A stretch of 6,937 bases of DNA, from positions 2,727 through 9,663 of the forward strand of contig JAPJRA010000090.1 in NCBI GenBank assembly GCA_030824835.1, given 5' to 3'. The notes beneath the pieces were generated by a model. It worked only from the letters and a program-made list of their open reading frames with translations. It made no database searches and had not been told where the DNA came from. Source of the DNA: Geminicoccaceae bacterium. GTDB taxonomy: Bacteria; Pseudomonadota; Alphaproteobacteria; Geminicoccales; Geminicoccaceae. The translations under genes were made by a program, and so were the position numbers. Within the stretch, counting starts at the first letter, position 1. Every line of letters starts with the position of its first letter. Positions 1 to 5,021 of the stretch are shown here, piece by piece.

Positions 1-206
1 AAGCGGACCCGGCCCAGCCGGAGCGCCTCTTGGTCAGTCTTCTGGCGCACCGGACGGAGGGCGAGCCTTCGCGCATCAGAAAATACGAGCTGCGCTATAT
101 CCTCACCCGGCAGCCAATGACCCGAGACGAGCTGGTCGACCGGGTCGAAACCGAGGCCAAGCGACGCGGCATCGATCGCGTTGCTTGGATCGATGAAGGC
201 TCTTGA
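1..206 (+). CDS. Partial hypothetical protein, C-terminal 67 residues
   Basis: An open frame enters from the left edge, with its first full codon at 3, and ends at TGA 204-206. It is the only rightward frame open across this stretch; the other two forward frames hit stops. The visible 67 residues are charged and mostly helical in character. They include ELRYILTRQP, then TRDELVDRVETEAKRRGI, and end in AWIDEGS. I do not recognise the family, and no catalytic motif or membrane segment is visible. Codon use is GC-rich like the rest of the window. It is convergent with the DUF892 gene to its right. The start and most of the protein lie outside the window, so function cannot be assigned. Confidence 0.5.
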   Translation, partial: ADPAQPERLLVSLLAHRTEGEPSRIRKYELRYILTRQPMTRDELVDRVETEAKRRGIDRVAWIDEGS

Positions 207-368
207 GGCCCGCTTCTGTGGTCTACGATCGAATCTTCATATCACGATAGAATATTACTATTACCGGCGATCGATATTTCGGATCGAATGATCTCCGGTC
301 ACACTCAACTATTGATGCCGGCGGCAGTGCCGCGGCGGTCAGCCGCGACACCCCAGCCAAGCTTCACC
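207..368. other. AT-rich convergent intergenic region without a gene
   Basis: This 162-bp gap lies between two gene ends. Bases 226-290 are strikingly AT-rich compared with the GC-rich window. They contain four GATC sites (227, 270, 282, 290), an 8-bp direct repeat GATCGAAT (227-234 and 282-289) and a GAATC site (231-235) that fits the GANTC motif of CcrM methylation. Because both flanking genes point inward, neither needs a promoter here. No convincing open frame or RNA gene was seen. Confidence 0.5.
331..347. terminator. Possible terminator hairpin after DUF892 gene
   Basis: A perfect 6-bp GC stem (CGCGGC, loop GGTCA, GCCGCG) lies 22 bp past the DUF892 stop codon. No T-run follows on either strand. 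An overlapping alternative stem at 321-333 would compete with it. It is a weak candidate supported only by its position between convergent genes. Confidence 0.3.
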
Positions 369-905
369 TTATGCGGAGGCGCGAGCCGGAGCGCGCCGAG
401 GCGCCTCGGCGTCCTTCTTCGCCGCATCCTGATTGGCGACCGTCAGCGCGATCTTGTTCAGCTTCGCGTCGGCCGACTTCTCCTCTTCCAGTGTCTGGGC
501 GAGGAGCTTGGCGACATCACCATGGCCGAGCTGCTTGGCCAGGCTGACGAGGCTGCCATAGCCGGCAATCTCGTAGTGCTCGACCTTCTGGGCATTGATG
601 ATCATGGCGACATCGAGGAGGTAGTCGACCTCGATTTCTTCCATCGTCTCACGGGCCTCTTCGATTAGCCCTTCCATCGCCTCGCACTTCTTGGCGCGCT
701 TGGCGAGATCGAGCTGCTCGAACACCTGATCCAGGCGCTCGACCTGACCGCGGGTCTCCTCGAGGTGGGATTCGATCGCCTGCTTGAGTTCCGGATGGGA
801 AGCCGCGCGCGCCATCTTCGGCAGAGCACGCACGAGCTGCTTCTCTGCATGGTAGATGTCACGTAGCTCGTCGACAAAAAGATCCTGCAACGATTTGACG
901 GCCAT
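369..905 (-). CDS. Ferritin-like DUF892 (YciE/YciF family) protein
   Basis: A 178-residue protein of the DUF892 ferritin-like family, which folds as a four-helix bundle and is linked to bacterial stress responses. The biochemical role is not firmly established; metal or redox binding is inferred from the fold. Family features are clear: DELRDIYHAEKQL (12-24) in helix 1, IESHLEETRGQVERL (44-58) in helix 2, NAQKVEHYEIAGYGS (104-118) in helix 3 and LAQTLEEEKSAD (135-146) in helix 4, supplying the Glu/His pattern expected of ferritin-like sites. The Ala/Lys/Arg-rich tail after about residue 157 looks disordered. The ATG at 905 is chosen because AGGAGA sits 5 nt upstream and the family alignment begins at MAVKSLQDLF; the same frame stays open upstream, but that part lacks family similarity. 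It lies 59 bp downstream of the lipoprotein gene on the same strand, probably in the same operon. Confidence 0.93.
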   Translation of the reverse strand: MAVKSLQDLFVDELRDIYHAEKQLVRALPKMARAASHPELKQAIESHLEETRGQVERLDQVFEQLDLAKRAKKCEAMEGLIEEARETMEEIEVDYLLDVAMIINAQKVEHYEIAGYGSLVSLAKQLGHGDVAKLLAQTLEEEKSADAKLNKIALTVANQDAAKKDAEAPRRAPARASA

Positions 906-964
906 GGTCGTCTCCTGATGATGTTGGTCGTGGATCGACCTGATACGCTCGGCTGGATGAATGA

Positions 965-1147
965 TTACTCGACCTGCTTTTGCAGCTTGTCGCCGGCGTT
1001 CTCCAACGCCTGACCAGCATCCTGCGTGGCGTTGTCGACCTTCTCGCCGGCCTGCTCCGCAGGCCCGTCGGGGCTGTCGCATGCCGCAAGTCCTGCCGTG
1101 CCGAGGCCGAGAAGAAGAGCAAGCATGCAAAGTCGGGTGGTGGGCAT
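965..1147 (-). CDS. Small entericidin-like lipoprotein
   Basis: A 60-residue lipoprotein precursor. Residues 1-22 form a signal peptide: MPTTR, then a hydrophobic core rich in Leu, Gly and Ala. They end in the lipobox LAAC, with Cys23 as the predicted lipidation site. The mature part is only about 38 residues. It is strongly amphipathic, with repeated AG/A-xx-(V/L) spacing (AGEKVDNA, AGQALENA, AGDKLQ), resembling entericidin-type and LEA-like small stress peptides. The precise function is unknown; it should sit in the periplasm anchored to a membrane. ATG 1147 is preferred because AGGGA lies 7 nt upstream and the signal peptide starts normally there; in-frame ATGs at 1165 and 1171 would add hydrophilic residues and lack a good Shine-Dalgarno. 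It is the first gene of the leftward pair with DUF892 and has an EcfG-like promoter. Confidence 0.82.
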   Translation of the reverse strand: MPTTRLCMLALLLGLGTAGLAACDSPDGPAEQAGEKVDNATQDAGQALENAGDKLQKQVE

Positions 1148-1188
1148 AGATCGTTCCCTAGACATTTCCATTAGGTAGTCGGCGGATG

Positions 1189-1213
1189 AACCATCGCTGG
1201 GCGACTGGGTTCC
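1189..1213 (-). promoter_or_regulatory. EcfG-like stress promoter, leftward
   Basis: On the minus strand, GGAAC (1213-1209) is followed after exactly 16 nt by GGTT (1192-1189). The alphaproteobacterial EcfG consensus is GGAAC-N16/17-CGTT, so there is one mismatch, at the least conserved -10 position. Transcription would begin near 1182, leaving a leader of about 35 nt before the lipoprotein ATG at 1147. It would serve the lipoprotein and probably the DUF892 gene. Confidence 0.6.
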
Positions 1214-1226
1214 GCCCGGAATTTCG

Positions 1227-1251
1227 GGAACCCTACCGTTGCCCGACCGTT
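1227..1251 (+). promoter_or_regulatory. EcfG-like stress promoter, rightward
   Basis: GGAAC (1227-1231) is followed after exactly 16 nt by CGTT (1248-1251), a full match to the GGAAC-N16/17-CGTT consensus of EcfG, the general stress sigma factor of the PhyR-NepR cascade. The expected start site near 1258 gives a leader of about 50 nt to the CsbD ATG at 1310. A second ACCGTTG copy (1235-1241) lies 11 bp before the one used here (1246-1252), but its spacing to GGAAC is wrong. Confidence 0.72.
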
Positions 1252-1296
1252 GATGCGTCATGCCGGCCGCGTTTTTGGCATGGCTTTACGGTTTCA

Positions 1297-1303
1297 AAGG
1301 AGG
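1297..1303 (+). promoter_or_regulatory. Strong ribosome binding site of csbD-like gene
   Basis: AAGGAGG lies 6 nt before ATG 1310, a near-ideal Shine-Dalgarno. It decides the start against the longer in-frame reading from 1250. Confidence 0.85.
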
Positions 1304-1309
1304 TTCTCC

Positions 1310-1525
1310 ATGAACTGGGACATGATCGAAGGCAACTGGAAGCAGTTTCAGGGCAAGGCCCGTGAGCAGTGGGGCAAGCTCACCGACAGCGATCTGGAAC
1401 AGGCCAAGGGCAAGCGCGACCAGCTCGCCGGCAAGATCCAGGAGCGCTACGGCGTCGCCAAGGACGAGGCCGAGCGCCAGGTCGATGCCTGGACCACCTC
1501 CATCGACTCCCAGCATCGGCACTGA
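1310..1525 (+). CDS. CsbD-like stress protein
   Basis: A 71-residue hydrophilic protein of the CsbD family, small cytoplasmic proteins widely induced by general stress sigma factors (SigB in Bacillus, EcfG in alphaproteobacteria) and of unknown molecular role. The family pattern is complete: MNWDMIEGNWKQFQGKAREQWG (1-22) followed by LTDSDLEQAKGKRDQLAGKIQERYG (24-48) and a short helical tail. The length is typical. The start is fixed by the consensus ribosome binding site at 1297-1303. Its stop is only 2 nt before the ATG of the DUF4112 gene, so the two are almost certainly co-transcribed and probably translationally coupled. The perfect EcfG-like promoter upstream fits the family's usual regulation. 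Confidence 0.95.
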   Translation: MNWDMIEGNWKQFQGKAREQWGKLTDSDLEQAKGKRDQLAGKIQERYGVAKDEAERQVDAWTTSIDSQHRH

Positions 1526-1527
1526 CG

Positions 1528-1908
1528 ATGACCGCGGCGCGTGCCAACTGGGGTGACGTGCCGGCGGATTCGGTTGAGGCGACGCTGCGTCGCCTCGACC
1601 GCTTCGCCTTCATCCTCGACGAGGCGGTCCGCATACCCGGCACCGGCTGGCGGGTCGGCCTCGATGGATTGGTCGGGCTGGTGCCCGTCGTCGGCGATGC
1701 GGTCTCCGCCGTGGTGGCGATCTACCCCCTGGCCGAGGGCTGGCGCCATGGCGTGCCGAAACGTGTCCTCGCCCGCATGCTGGGCAATCTCGGCCTCGAC
1801 GCGACCGTCGGCGCCATTCCCCTCCTGGGCGACTTCTTCGACATGCGCTTCAAGTCCAACCGCCGCAACGTCGAGCTGCTGCGGCGCCATTTCCGCGGTG
1901 AGCGCTAG
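1528..1908 (+). CDS. DUF4112 membrane protein
   Basis: A 126-residue protein with the DUF4112 pattern: LRRLDRFAFILDEAVRIPGTGWRVGLDGL (20-48), a hydrophobic stretch (about 44-69), GVPKRVLARMLGN (75-87), a second shorter hydrophobic stretch (about 90-105) and FKSNRRNVELLRRH (108-121). The motif G-x-x-P-x-x-G-D occurs twice, at 50-57 (GLVPVVGD) and 95-102 (GAIPLLGD), so the protein looks like a degenerate internal duplication of a membrane-inserting hairpin. Inner-membrane location is inferred. No function is established for the family. The ATG at 1528 is 2 nt past the CsbD stop with no strong ribosome binding site of its own, which suggests coupling. Its TAG overlaps the stop of the convergent cupin gene. 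Confidence 0.92.
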   Translation: MTAARANWGDVPADSVEATLRRLDRFAFILDEAVRIPGTGWRVGLDGLVGLVPVVGDAVSAVVAIYPLAEGWRHGVPKRVLARMLGNLGLDATVGAIPLLGDFFDMRFKSNRRNVELLRRHFRGER

Positions 1909-2297
1909 TCCGCAAGCTGGTCGCACGAGCCCAGCAGTGTCACCGCACCGATGACGCGCCCGCCACCGGCCGCGGTCACATGACCGCGCCCCTCCATGTC
2001 TTCCATGAGCCAGGGCTGACCCGGGGGGATGTCGCGGGTCTCGCCGTCGCTGGCCGTCACCCGGATCGTACCTTCGAGGCCGATCCAGATCTGCCGCTGC
2101 GGCGACGGGTGCCACTTGGCGGTCCAGTCGCCGGCGATGCGCACCACGACGAACTGCCTGGCGTCGTAGGTCTGCGACACCTCCAGCGCCGGCGAGCCGG
2201 GCGAGAAATCGAGCAGCGCGAAATCGAACTCGTCGTCGGCGAAATGCGTCTCACCGGCCGCGTCAGCATAGAGCCGCACCATCCGCACTGCCTGCAT
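1905..2297 (-). CDS. Cupin-fold protein
   Basis: A 130-residue single-domain protein with a cupin signature. The first motif region is WTAKWHPSPQRQIWIGLEGTI (58-78), with His63 and glutamines 67/69 where many cupins have further metal ligands. The second is IPPGQPWLMEDMEGRGHVTA (90-109), with the P-G-x-P turn and His106. Only part of the usual metal set (two His) is evident, so it may bind metal weakly or act as a small-molecule binding or isomerase-like cupin; the substrate is unknown. The start at 2297 is tentative: GGAG is very close to it, and the ATG at 2282 (MVRLYAD) is nearly as plausible. It lies 97 bp downstream of the leftward gene ending at 2395, possibly in one transcript. Its stop overlaps that of DUF4112. 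Confidence 0.82.
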   Translation of the reverse strand: MQAVRMVRLYADAAGETHFADDEFDFALLDFSPGSPALEVSQTYDARQFVVVRIAGDWTAKWHPSPQRQIWIGLEGTIRVTASDGETRDIPPGQPWLMEDMEGRGHVTAAGGGRVIGAVTLLGSCDQLAD

Positions 2298-2394
2298 TCT
2301 CCACGCTCGATTGGGTGACGCCGGACGCGATCGGCATTCTCAATGCTACCGGCAACGCGACGCAAGAGCAACGTACGGTAACACCCAGGAGTGC

Positions 2395-2910
2395 TCAGCA
2401 GCCATCCGACGGCCGGCCATCCTGGAGGTCGCCCGCACCTGCCGGCAGGTCCAGATGCCAGTATCCGGGTCCGACCACATAGCCCAGCCGGCCGGCGATC
2501 TCGGCGGAAGCCGGCTCGCTCATCGGCGGCGGCCGCAGGCGGGCCATTCGGCAACCGTGGATTTCGGCCAGATCGCGGACCGCCCGCAGCAGTGCCAGCA
2601 GCGTCCGGTTGCAGCCGAACAGGTCGACGCCGAGCAGCCGCTCGACATGCAGCACGTCCAGGCCGCCCTGCGCCTGCACGGCATAGAGAAACAGGCCGCA
2701 GATCGTGCCGAAGCCACAGCGCGCCACGGCGATGCCGCCCCGCCGGCCTTGCGCCGCAATCCAGGCGGTGGCTTCGCTGGTCCAGCTGTCGCTGTCCTGC
2801 CCGTCGACGATGAGCACGACCGGCCATCCCAGCGACACCTCGTCGCCGCGCAGGAGGCGCCACGACCACCCGGCTGCGGGCGGCAGCCCGGATTCAGCGT
2901 TCCGTGTCAT
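2395..2910 (-). CDS. Hypothetical protein, weakly GNAT-like
   Basis: A 171-residue protein that I do not recognise with certainty. Its C-terminal half reads like a GNAT acyltransferase fold. There is a strand around ICGLFLYAV, a strand LDVLHVERLLGV followed by a loop where GNATs carry R/Q-x-x-G-x-G/A (here GVDLFGCN), a long helix LLALLRAVRDLAEIHGC, a strand RMARLRP, a helix AEIAGRLGY and a final strand YWHLDL. The pyrophosphate loop is not canonical, so activity is uncertain. The Gly/Asp-rich tail looks disordered. ATG 2910 is chosen, with GGAGGT 12 nt upstream; a GTG at 2922 would add four residues but nearly abuts that site. The FNR-like box centred at 2978.5 is placed to activate this gene. 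Confidence 0.68.
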   Translation of the reverse strand: MTRNAESGLPPAAGWSWRLLRGDEVSLGWPVVLIVDGQDSDSWTSEATAWIAAQGRRGGIAVARCGFGTICGLFLYAVQAQGGLDVLHVERLLGVDLFGCNRTLLALLRAVRDLAEIHGCRMARLRPPPMSEPASAEIAGRLGYVVGPGYWHLDLPAGAGDLQDGRPSDGC

Positions 2911-2971
2911 GGTCGGGCCCACACCTCCGCTGTACCGCCGCGGACGATATTCGATTGGTCCGGCGGCGACC

Positions 2972-2985
2972 TTGCGCTAGATCAA
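2972..2985. promoter_or_regulatory. FNR/FixK box in GNAT-like/fnr intergenic region
   Basis: TTGCG-CTAG-ATCAA matches the FNR consensus TTGAT-N4-ATCAA at 8 of 10 fixed positions and fits the FixK form TTG(A/C)-N6-(T/G)CAA exactly. The centre is 2978.5. Leftward, a -10-like TATCGT (2949-2944) implies a start near 2937, placing the box at about -41.5, the class II activation position, for the gene starting at 2910. Rightward, it lies 20 bp before the ATG of the regulator gene, suggesting autoregulation. Confidence 0.62.
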
Positions 2986-3005
2986 TCTTCCGGGCTCTCC
3001 GGCAC

Positions 3006-3794
3006 ATGGGCGGGCCCTTGATTGGCCTTGAGTGGACTTGGGCCGTGCACAGTACTTCGGTCTCGGCGACGCCCGAATCGGATCGGCGGCGGTGTGCCGC
3101 CTGTGTCGTCCGTCCGCTGACGGTATGCGGGGTGGTGGCCCTCGCCGAGGCACCGCCGATGGCGGCGCTGGCGCGCAACGTTCAGCTCGACGCCGGCGAG
3201 ACGCTGTTCCACGAGGACGATCCGGCCGATGAGGTCTTCACGGTCACGCAGGGCATGCTCAAGCTCTCCAAGCTGTTGCCGGACGGGCGCCGGCAAATCA
3301 CCGGGTTTCCCGTCGCTGGCTTCTACTTGGGCCTGGCATTCGCCGATAAGTACATCTACTCGGCGACGGCGGTAACGCCCGTCCGGGTCTGCCGTTTTCC
3401 ACGCCGGGCATTCCTGGCCTTGTTGGATCGCTTCCCCGCGGTGGAGAAGGATTTGCTCGGGCGCGCCGCCACCGAGCTCGCCGCGGCCCAGAAGCAGATG
3501 CTGCTGCTGGGCCGCAAGACCGCCCGCGAGCGCGTGGCCAGCCTGCTGCTGCAGCTCGCGCGGCAGCAGCGGGCCCGGCAGGGGGCGATGGTCGAGCTGC
3601 CGATGTCCCGAGCCGACATCGCCGACTATCTGGGCCTCACCGTCGAGACGGTCAGCCGCTCGCTTTCCGGCCTGCGCAAGGCGGGCCTGATCGACCTGCC
3701 CGACCCGCATCGGTTCCAGGTCCTGCACCTTCGCCGGCTGATTGCCGAGGGCGGTGAAGGTGATGGCCTGCCCGAGCTGGATCCGGAAGGCTGA
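3006..3794 (+). CDS. fnr: FNR/FixK-type oxygen-responsive regulator
   Basis: A Crp-Fnr family transcription factor of 262 residues. The N-terminus carries C30-x2-C33-x7-C41, and Cys129 sits in VCRFP, matching E. coli Cys122 (VCEIP). All four ligands for an oxygen-labile 4Fe-4S cluster are therefore present, as in FnrN/FnrL proteins. The effector domain (about 55-130), the dimer helix around LLGRAATELAAAQKQMLLLG, and a winged helix-turn-helix with SRADIADYLGLTVETVSR follow. E214, S217 and R218 of ETVSR are the residues that read TTGA half-sites in FNR. The start is uncertain. ATG 3006 is used here, but a GTG at 3045 gives 249 residues with cysteines at 17, 20, 28 and 116, closer to E. coli FNR; neither has a strong ribosome binding site. 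It likely acts on the two boxes in this window. It is convergent with the DUF2267 gene. Confidence 0.9.
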   Translation: MGGPLIGLEWTWAVHSTSVSATPESDRRRCAACVVRPLTVCGVVALAEAPPMAALARNVQLDAGETLFHEDDPADEVFTVTQGMLKLSKLLPDGRRQITGFPVAGFYLGLAFADKYIYSATAVTPVRVCRFPRRAFLALLDRFPAVEKDLLGRAATELAAAQKQMLLLGRKTARERVASLLLQLARQQRARQGAMVELPMSRADIADYLGLTVETVSRSLSGLRKAGLIDLPDPHRFQVLHLRRLIAEGGEGDGLPELDPEG

Positions 3795-3823
3795 CTCGGA
3801 TTGCCGCACGGCTGGTCGCCGGA

Positions 3824-3844
3824 AGCGCCAGGGTGGTGGCGGCT
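3824..3844. terminator. Possible shared terminator hairpin
   Basis: In the 49-bp gap between convergent gene ends, AGCGCCA (3824-3830) can pair with TGGC-G-GCT (3837-3844) with one bulged G, giving a 7-bp stem and a 6-nt loop. It has no T-run. Position favours a bidirectional terminator, but the structure is modest. Confidence 0.33.
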
Positions 3845-4284
3845 CAAAGGTGCCGGGCCTCGGGCGGCCAGAGCTCCTGCAGCTCCCGCGGCAGGATCCG
3901 CTGCACCTTGGCGACCTCGCCCGGGTCGAGCTTGTCCCACAGCAGGGCAAAGGTCGAGCGGGCGGCGAACTCCGGCTTGATCGTCGAGCCGCGCGGCAGG
4001 CCGTCACCGACCCGCTGGACGAACTCGTCGACATGCCGCTCCTTGGTCGGTGTGCCGGCCATGTGCCAGCCGTCGTAGTAGACGCCACGCAGCAGCAGCG
4101 GCAGCTGGGCCCCGAGATGCACCGCATTCTCCGCGCCCAAGCGGTCGCGTAGCGCATGCAGGACCGCCCGCAATACCGAGTAGGCCGCATGGCGGTCGTC
4201 CGCATGCAGATGCTTCATCAGCAGCTTCAGCCAGACATTGGTTTCTTGCACGCTCGTGTCGAATACAGGCAAACCGGTAGTCAT
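3844..4284 (-). CDS. DUF2267 family protein
   Basis: A 146-residue soluble, helical protein with typical DUF2267 features: VFDTSVQETNVWLKLLM (7-23), DDRHAAYSVLRAVLHALRDRL (29-49) and the signature HLGAQLPLLLRGVYYDGW (56-73), followed by H84-x-x-E-F and a C-terminal helix KVQRILPRELQELWP. The family is common in stress-gene neighbourhoods near Hsp20, CsbD and ferritin-like genes, but no biochemical role is established. ATG 4284 matches the usual family start (MTTGLPVFD), with AGGG about 9-10 nt upstream. The terminator-like hairpin at 4342-4370 separates it from hsp20, so it probably has its own promoter in the short gap 4285-4341; I see only a weak TATACC candidate there and no EcfG or FNR site. 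Confidence 0.92.
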   Translation of the reverse strand: MTTGLPVFDTSVQETNVWLKLLMKHLHADDRHAAYSVLRAVLHALRDRLGAENAVHLGAQLPLLLRGVYYDGWHMAGTPTKERHVDEFVQRVGDGLPRGSTIKPEFAARSTFALLWDKLDPGEVAKVQRILPRELQELWPPEARHL

Positions 4285-4341
4285 CGGTGCAAGCCCTGGT
4301 CATGCACGGTATATGCAGGAGGCATTCCCGTCATCGAGCCG

Positions 4342-4370
4342 CCGTTCCCGGTCAGCGCGACCGGGAACGG
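4342..4370. terminator. Strong 12-bp terminator-like hairpin after hsp20
   Basis: A perfect inverted repeat: CCGTTCCCGGTC (4342-4353), loop AGCGC, GACCGGGAACGG (4359-4370). It begins 24 bp past the hsp20 stop in the direction of hsp20 transcription. No T-run follows, which is common for terminators in GC-rich bacteria; it could instead stabilise the 3' end of the mRNA. It would insulate the downstream DUF2267 gene. Confidence 0.72.
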
Positions 4371-4394
4371 TTGCGGATCCGGCCGGTGGACGGG

Positions 4395-4937
4395 TCAGGC
4401 CGCCTTGATCTCGACCGTGCGCCGCTGCGCCTGTGCATCGGCGCGCTTCGGCACCACGACCGACAGGACGCCGTTCTTCAAGGTCGCCTCGATCCGCTCG
4501 GGGTCGGCGTCCTCGGGCAGTCGGAACGAGCGCTGGAACGAGCCATAGCGCCGCTCGGACATCAGATAGTCCTTCTTGCGTTCCTCCTTGGTCTCGTTCT
4601 TCGCGCCTTTGACGGTCAGCATGCCGTTGGCCAGCGTGACCTCGACATCCTTCTCGGTCATCCCCGGCAGCTCGGCGGCGATCTGATAGTCCTTGTCGGT
4701 CTCCGTGGCGTCGACCGTCGGGTAGGCGGCACCCAAGGCACCGCGCAGCCGCCGCCAGGGATCGGCTTCCAGCCCACGCGTCAGCGAGAAGCCGCCCAGA
4801 AAGTCGTCGAACAGCCGGTCCATCTCCTGCCGCAGGGTCAGCAGCGGATGCCGCCCGGCCTCGGGCTCGGCCATCGGCGCGCTGGCGGCTTGCGCCGGAG
4901 CGTTGGACGCGGTCTTGCTGACTTGGATCTCGGCCAT
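4395..4937 (-). CDS. hsp20: Hsp20 small heat-shock chaperone
   Basis: A 180-residue small heat-shock protein, an ATP-independent holdase that binds unfolding proteins in the cytoplasm and passes them to DnaK and ClpB. The alpha-crystallin domain spans about 72-164: YPTVDATETDKDYQIAAELPGM (72-93), SERRYGSFQRSFRLP (127-141) and the hallmark ATLKNGVLSVVVPK (151-164). The N-terminal arm is Ala/Pro-rich, then LLTLRQEMDRLFDDFLGGF (32-50), the common region for oligomer assembly. The C-terminal VEI (175-177) matches the I-x-I anchoring motif. The start at 4937 (MAEIQVSK) is chosen over the ATG at 4943 because AGGGGAG lies 6 nt from the former but abuts the latter. It is divergent from the PHA synthase gene, with an FNR box between them. 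Confidence 0.95.
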   Translation of the reverse strand: MAEIQVSKTASNAPAQAASAPMAEPEAGRHPLLTLRQEMDRLFDDFLGGFSLTRGLEADPWRRLRGALGAAYPTVDATETDKDYQIAAELPGMTEKDVEVTLANGMLTVKGAKNETKEERKKDYLMSERRYGSFQRSFRLPEDADPERIEATLKNGVLSVVVPKRADAQAQRRTVEIKAA

Positions 4938-4943
4938 GTTCAT

Positions 4944-4950
4944 CTCCCCT
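4944..4950 (-). promoter_or_regulatory. Ribosome binding site deciding the hsp20 start
   Basis: On the minus strand AGGGGAG lies 6 nt before ATG 4937 and directly abuts ATG 4943, so the inner start is preferred. Confidence 0.7.
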
Positions 4951-4965
4951 GTACGAAGCCAGCTG

Positions 4966-4984
4966 ATCCGCCACGAAGGCGGAT
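4966..4984 (-). promoter_or_regulatory. Hairpin in the hsp20 5' leader
   Basis: ATCCGCC (4966-4972), loop ACGAA, GGCGGAT (4978-4984) form a perfect 7-bp stem about 29 nt upstream of the hsp20 start codon. If transcription starts near 4985-4987, as the FNR box spacing suggests, the stem lies at the extreme 5' end of the message. It could stabilise the RNA or form part of a thermosensor. It does not itself cover the ribosome binding site. Confidence 0.42.
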
Positions 4985-5021
4985 TCGGCTAGCATACTAG
5001 AGCCGACCCGATGCCGATCCC

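Noticed and set aside
321..333. GCGGCA-G-TGCCGC palindrome as a terminator
   Set aside because: The loop is too short for the full stem, and it competes with the equally weak hairpin at 331-347.
906..1130. N-terminal extension of the DUF892 frame
   Set aside because: The frame is open, but it overlaps the lipoprotein gene, has no DUF892 similarity, and a good ribosome binding site precedes ATG 905.
1250..1263. TTGAT half-site upstream of csbD as an FNR box
   Set aside because: The second half (CATGC) does not match ATCAA, and the bases overlap the better supported EcfG -10 element.
2904..3005. Upstream GTG start for the FNR gene at 2904
   Set aside because: It would overlap the start of the divergent gene and cover the FNR box; the added residues are unlike any FNR N-terminus.
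2982..4205. Long minus-strand frame (407 residues) opposite the FNR gene and overlapping DUF2267
   Set aside because: It overlaps two well-supported genes in other frames and has Arg/Ser/Pro-rich low-complexity sequence without a recognisable domain.
4344..4368. GGAAC motifs inside the hairpin as EcfG -35 elements
   Set aside because: No GTT-type -10 lies 16-17 nt away in either direction; the motifs are part of the palindrome stem.
4287..5000. Plus-strand frame (237 residues) opposite hsp20
   Set aside because: It is antisense to a textbook alpha-crystallin gene, runs through the terminator hairpin and has no plausible family match.
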